This document shows positions 62,459 to 64,000 of a DNA stretch of 64,000 bases, piece by piece (the first letter of the stretch is position 1; every line of letters begins with the position of its first letter). The stretch is taken from the NCBI GenBank assembly GCA_036925085.1, contig JAUPFP010000001.1, positions 7,664,688-7,728,687 of the forward strand, written 5' to 3'. The notes beneath the pieces were generated by a model, which was not told where the DNA came from, did no database searches, and worked only from the letters and a program-made list of their open reading frames with translations. Position numbers and translations under genes: made by a program. The stretch comes from Brachycybe producta. Lineage: Eukaryota > Arthropoda > Diplopoda > Playtdesmida > Andrognathidae.

Positions 62459-63071
62459 CTTTTTGGCGAATGTTCGCCGAATTTTTGACAAATGTTCGCC
62501 AAATTTTTGACAAATGTTCGCCAAATTTTTGACAAATGTTTGCCAAATTTTTGACAAATGTTCGCCAAATTTTTGACAAATGTTTGCCAAATTTTTGACA
62601 AATGTTTGCCAAATTTTTGACAAATGTTTGCCAAATTTTTGACAAATGTTCGTCAAATTTTTGACAAATGTTTGCCAAATTTTTGACAAATGTTCGTCAA
62701 ATTTTTGACAAATGTTTGCCAAATTTTTGACAAATGTTCGCCAAATTTTTGACAAATGTTCGCCAAAGTTTTGACGAATGTTGCCGAATTTTTGAAGAAT
62801 GTTTGCTAAATTTTTGGCGAATGTTCGCCGAATTTTTGGCAAATGTTCGCCACTTTTTTGACGAATCTTGCCGAATTCTTGAAGAATGTTCACCAAATTT
62901 TTGACAAATGTTTGCCAAATTTTTGACAAATGTTCGTCAAATTTTTGACAAATGTTCGCCACATTTTTGACGAATGTTCACCGAATTTTTTGCGAATGTT
63001 CGCCATATTTTTGACGAATGTTCGCCAAATTTTTGACGAATGTTTGCCGAATTTTTGGCGAATGTTCGTCG
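62459..63071. repeat. 22-bp minisatellite with all three - strand frames open
   Basis: About 28 units of TTTTTGACAAATGTTCGCCAAA with C/T and G/A variants. Because 22 is not a multiple of 3, three units make a 66-nt (22-residue) period, and none of the three - strand phases of the unit contains a stop. The resulting long frames (ANICQKFGKHLSKIWQTFVK pattern) are an artefact of the repeat. It lies in the dynein intron upstream of the AAA4 exon. Confidence 0.9.
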
Positions 63072-63179
63072 AAGACACAAAACTGCAAAAGATGACAAAA
63101 TACCGATGATTCCGCGCACGATACAGAAACGATGACAAAACACAGGAAATCATTGGGTACATTTTTACGATGTTTTGAC

Positions 63180-63216
63180 AAGAATTTTACCGTCCTAGGA
63201 CGGGTTACCCTACTAG
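63180..63216 (+). mobile_element. Helitron-like 3' end (copy 6)
   Basis: CCGTCCTAGGACGG hairpin, then GTTACCCTACTAG and T: the same terminus as copies 1-5 with a different stem. The minisatellite just upstream may be part of this element. Confidence 0.5.
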
Positions 63217-64000
63217 TCATATTATATTAATGCCACTTCAGCATTTTTACATATAAATTAGTTAAAAATAATTTCCTTGCAAGAACTTGCGATGTTTGAC
63301 ATATTTCGCTCAGAAAAACTCAATTGGAACAGCCTAATGTTCGTATTGCAAATCATACTGAAAATTTGTTAAGGCGCATTCACACTAGGCTGGTTTATCA
63401 ACTACTGGTTGCTGCTTGCTGGTTGTAACAAGCTAGCAGCATAGTGTGAACCGCTACCAGCAGCTGCTTTCTCCAGCATGCTAGTGATTTTAACAGCAGC
63501 TGGTGAAGTTGAACATTTCGAACATGAGCAGCTACCAGCTGGTCATGTGACTCCCTTCTCGCTACTACCAGAATTCCGCCAGCTAGTGCGAACATCATCC
63601 AATCACAGCCCAGCTTTCTGTTGTTTTTTTGCAAGACAACGAAGCGGTTCTGACTAGTTTTTTTTTAAAAAACAAAAGTATACCATGAACACAACGAAAC
63701 GAAACAAAATGTGAAAACGAAATGTTTTGTGAAGCTAAGTGAAACGAAGACGATACTGTTTCTTCGATTCGCATAGTATAGCAACGTTTCGCAGACTATA
63801 AAAACCAACCTTAAATATGTTTTAAGGTGTATGTAACTTTTTTTAATATAGGCAACATATAAGTAGGGGTTTCCTCTTGTATATGCCATTTTACCATTTG
63901 AAATAAGTATTTTTATTATTATATTATTATTTAAAAACGTGTCTTGTAATAAAGGGAAAAAAAAGCAGATTAGGCGGAATTAGGGTTCATTTTCAAATTT
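63217..64000. other. Intron/edge sequence with a possible MITE
   Basis: About 63,369-63,600 begins AAGGCGCATTCACACTAGGCT and has loosely mirrored 'ccagctagtgcg' near its end, with repeated 'agcagctgctg'-like text. The AAGGCGC end recalls the 12,332-12,881 element. No gene is supported to the window edge. Confidence 0.4.

Noticed and set aside
62290-63220. Several long overlapping - strand open frames with repeated ANICQKFGKHLSKIW text
   Set aside because: They are the three phases of a 22-bp minisatellite and all carry the same residue pattern, which is a repeat artefact in an intron.

Overview
The window is nuclear DNA from an animal, most likely an arthropod. It is AT-rich and intron-rich, and it carries parts of two host genes that converge, set in a dense mass of transposable elements. 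The arthropod reading rests on an arthropod-style secreted/GPI-anchored leucine-rich-repeat protein and on the R1-like, copia and gypsy elements; it is an inference. No tRNA, rRNA, CRISPR or operon structure was seen.

Layout. 0-9.6 kb: a decayed Ty3/gypsy pol remnant followed by nested inverted-repeat elements and Helitron-like repeats. 9.7-17.4 kb: a four-exon + strand gene for a 497-residue LRR protein (signal peptide, LRRs, LRRCT, C-terminal hydrophobic tail); its introns hold many MITEs, and its first intron looks like a GC-AG intron. 17.4-22.4 kb: intergenic DNA with short tandem repeats and one MITE. 22.47-62.33 kb: the 3' part of an axonemal inner-arm dynein heavy chain gene (DNAH3/7/12-like) on the - strand. 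I could join 21 exons in one continuous frame: 1,585 residues from AAA4 through the stalk and microtubule-binding domain, AAA5, AAA6 and the C-terminal domain to the stop codon.

The dynein introns are swollen by retroelements: a structurally complete Ty1/copia element (28.89-33.65 kb, 5-bp TSD, one in-frame TGA), LINE fragments (25-27.5 kb), a 5'-truncated R1/I-group LINE with a 14-bp TSD (40.78-44.01 kb), and a 9.49-kb LTR element (46.73-56.22 kb).

The 9.49-kb LTR element is the most interesting object. Its two 559-bp LTRs look identical, it has a TAGT target duplication, and it carries one intact 2,044-codon ORF with Gag, a CCHC knuckle and an aspartic protease, but no reverse transcriptase, RNase H or integrase. 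In place of pol there is a long Pro/basic-rich region and a C-terminal domain that I do not recognise. The element's RNA would carry about 15 copies of a small hairpin (NNCGG-triloop-CCGNN) whose outer stem bases vary in a compensating way, through leader, coding region and LTR. Near the 3' end there is a second array of ACCC-CGTT-GGGT mini-hairpins, one of them with a compensating G-C pair. The leader is a four-unit tandem repeat with eleven CACGTG sites in 1.24 kb. Together this suggests a recently mobile, trans-mobilised element with a repeated RNA (or DNA) recognition code.

Exon boundaries come from reading splice signals and frame continuity by eye. Ends of degraded repeats are approximate.
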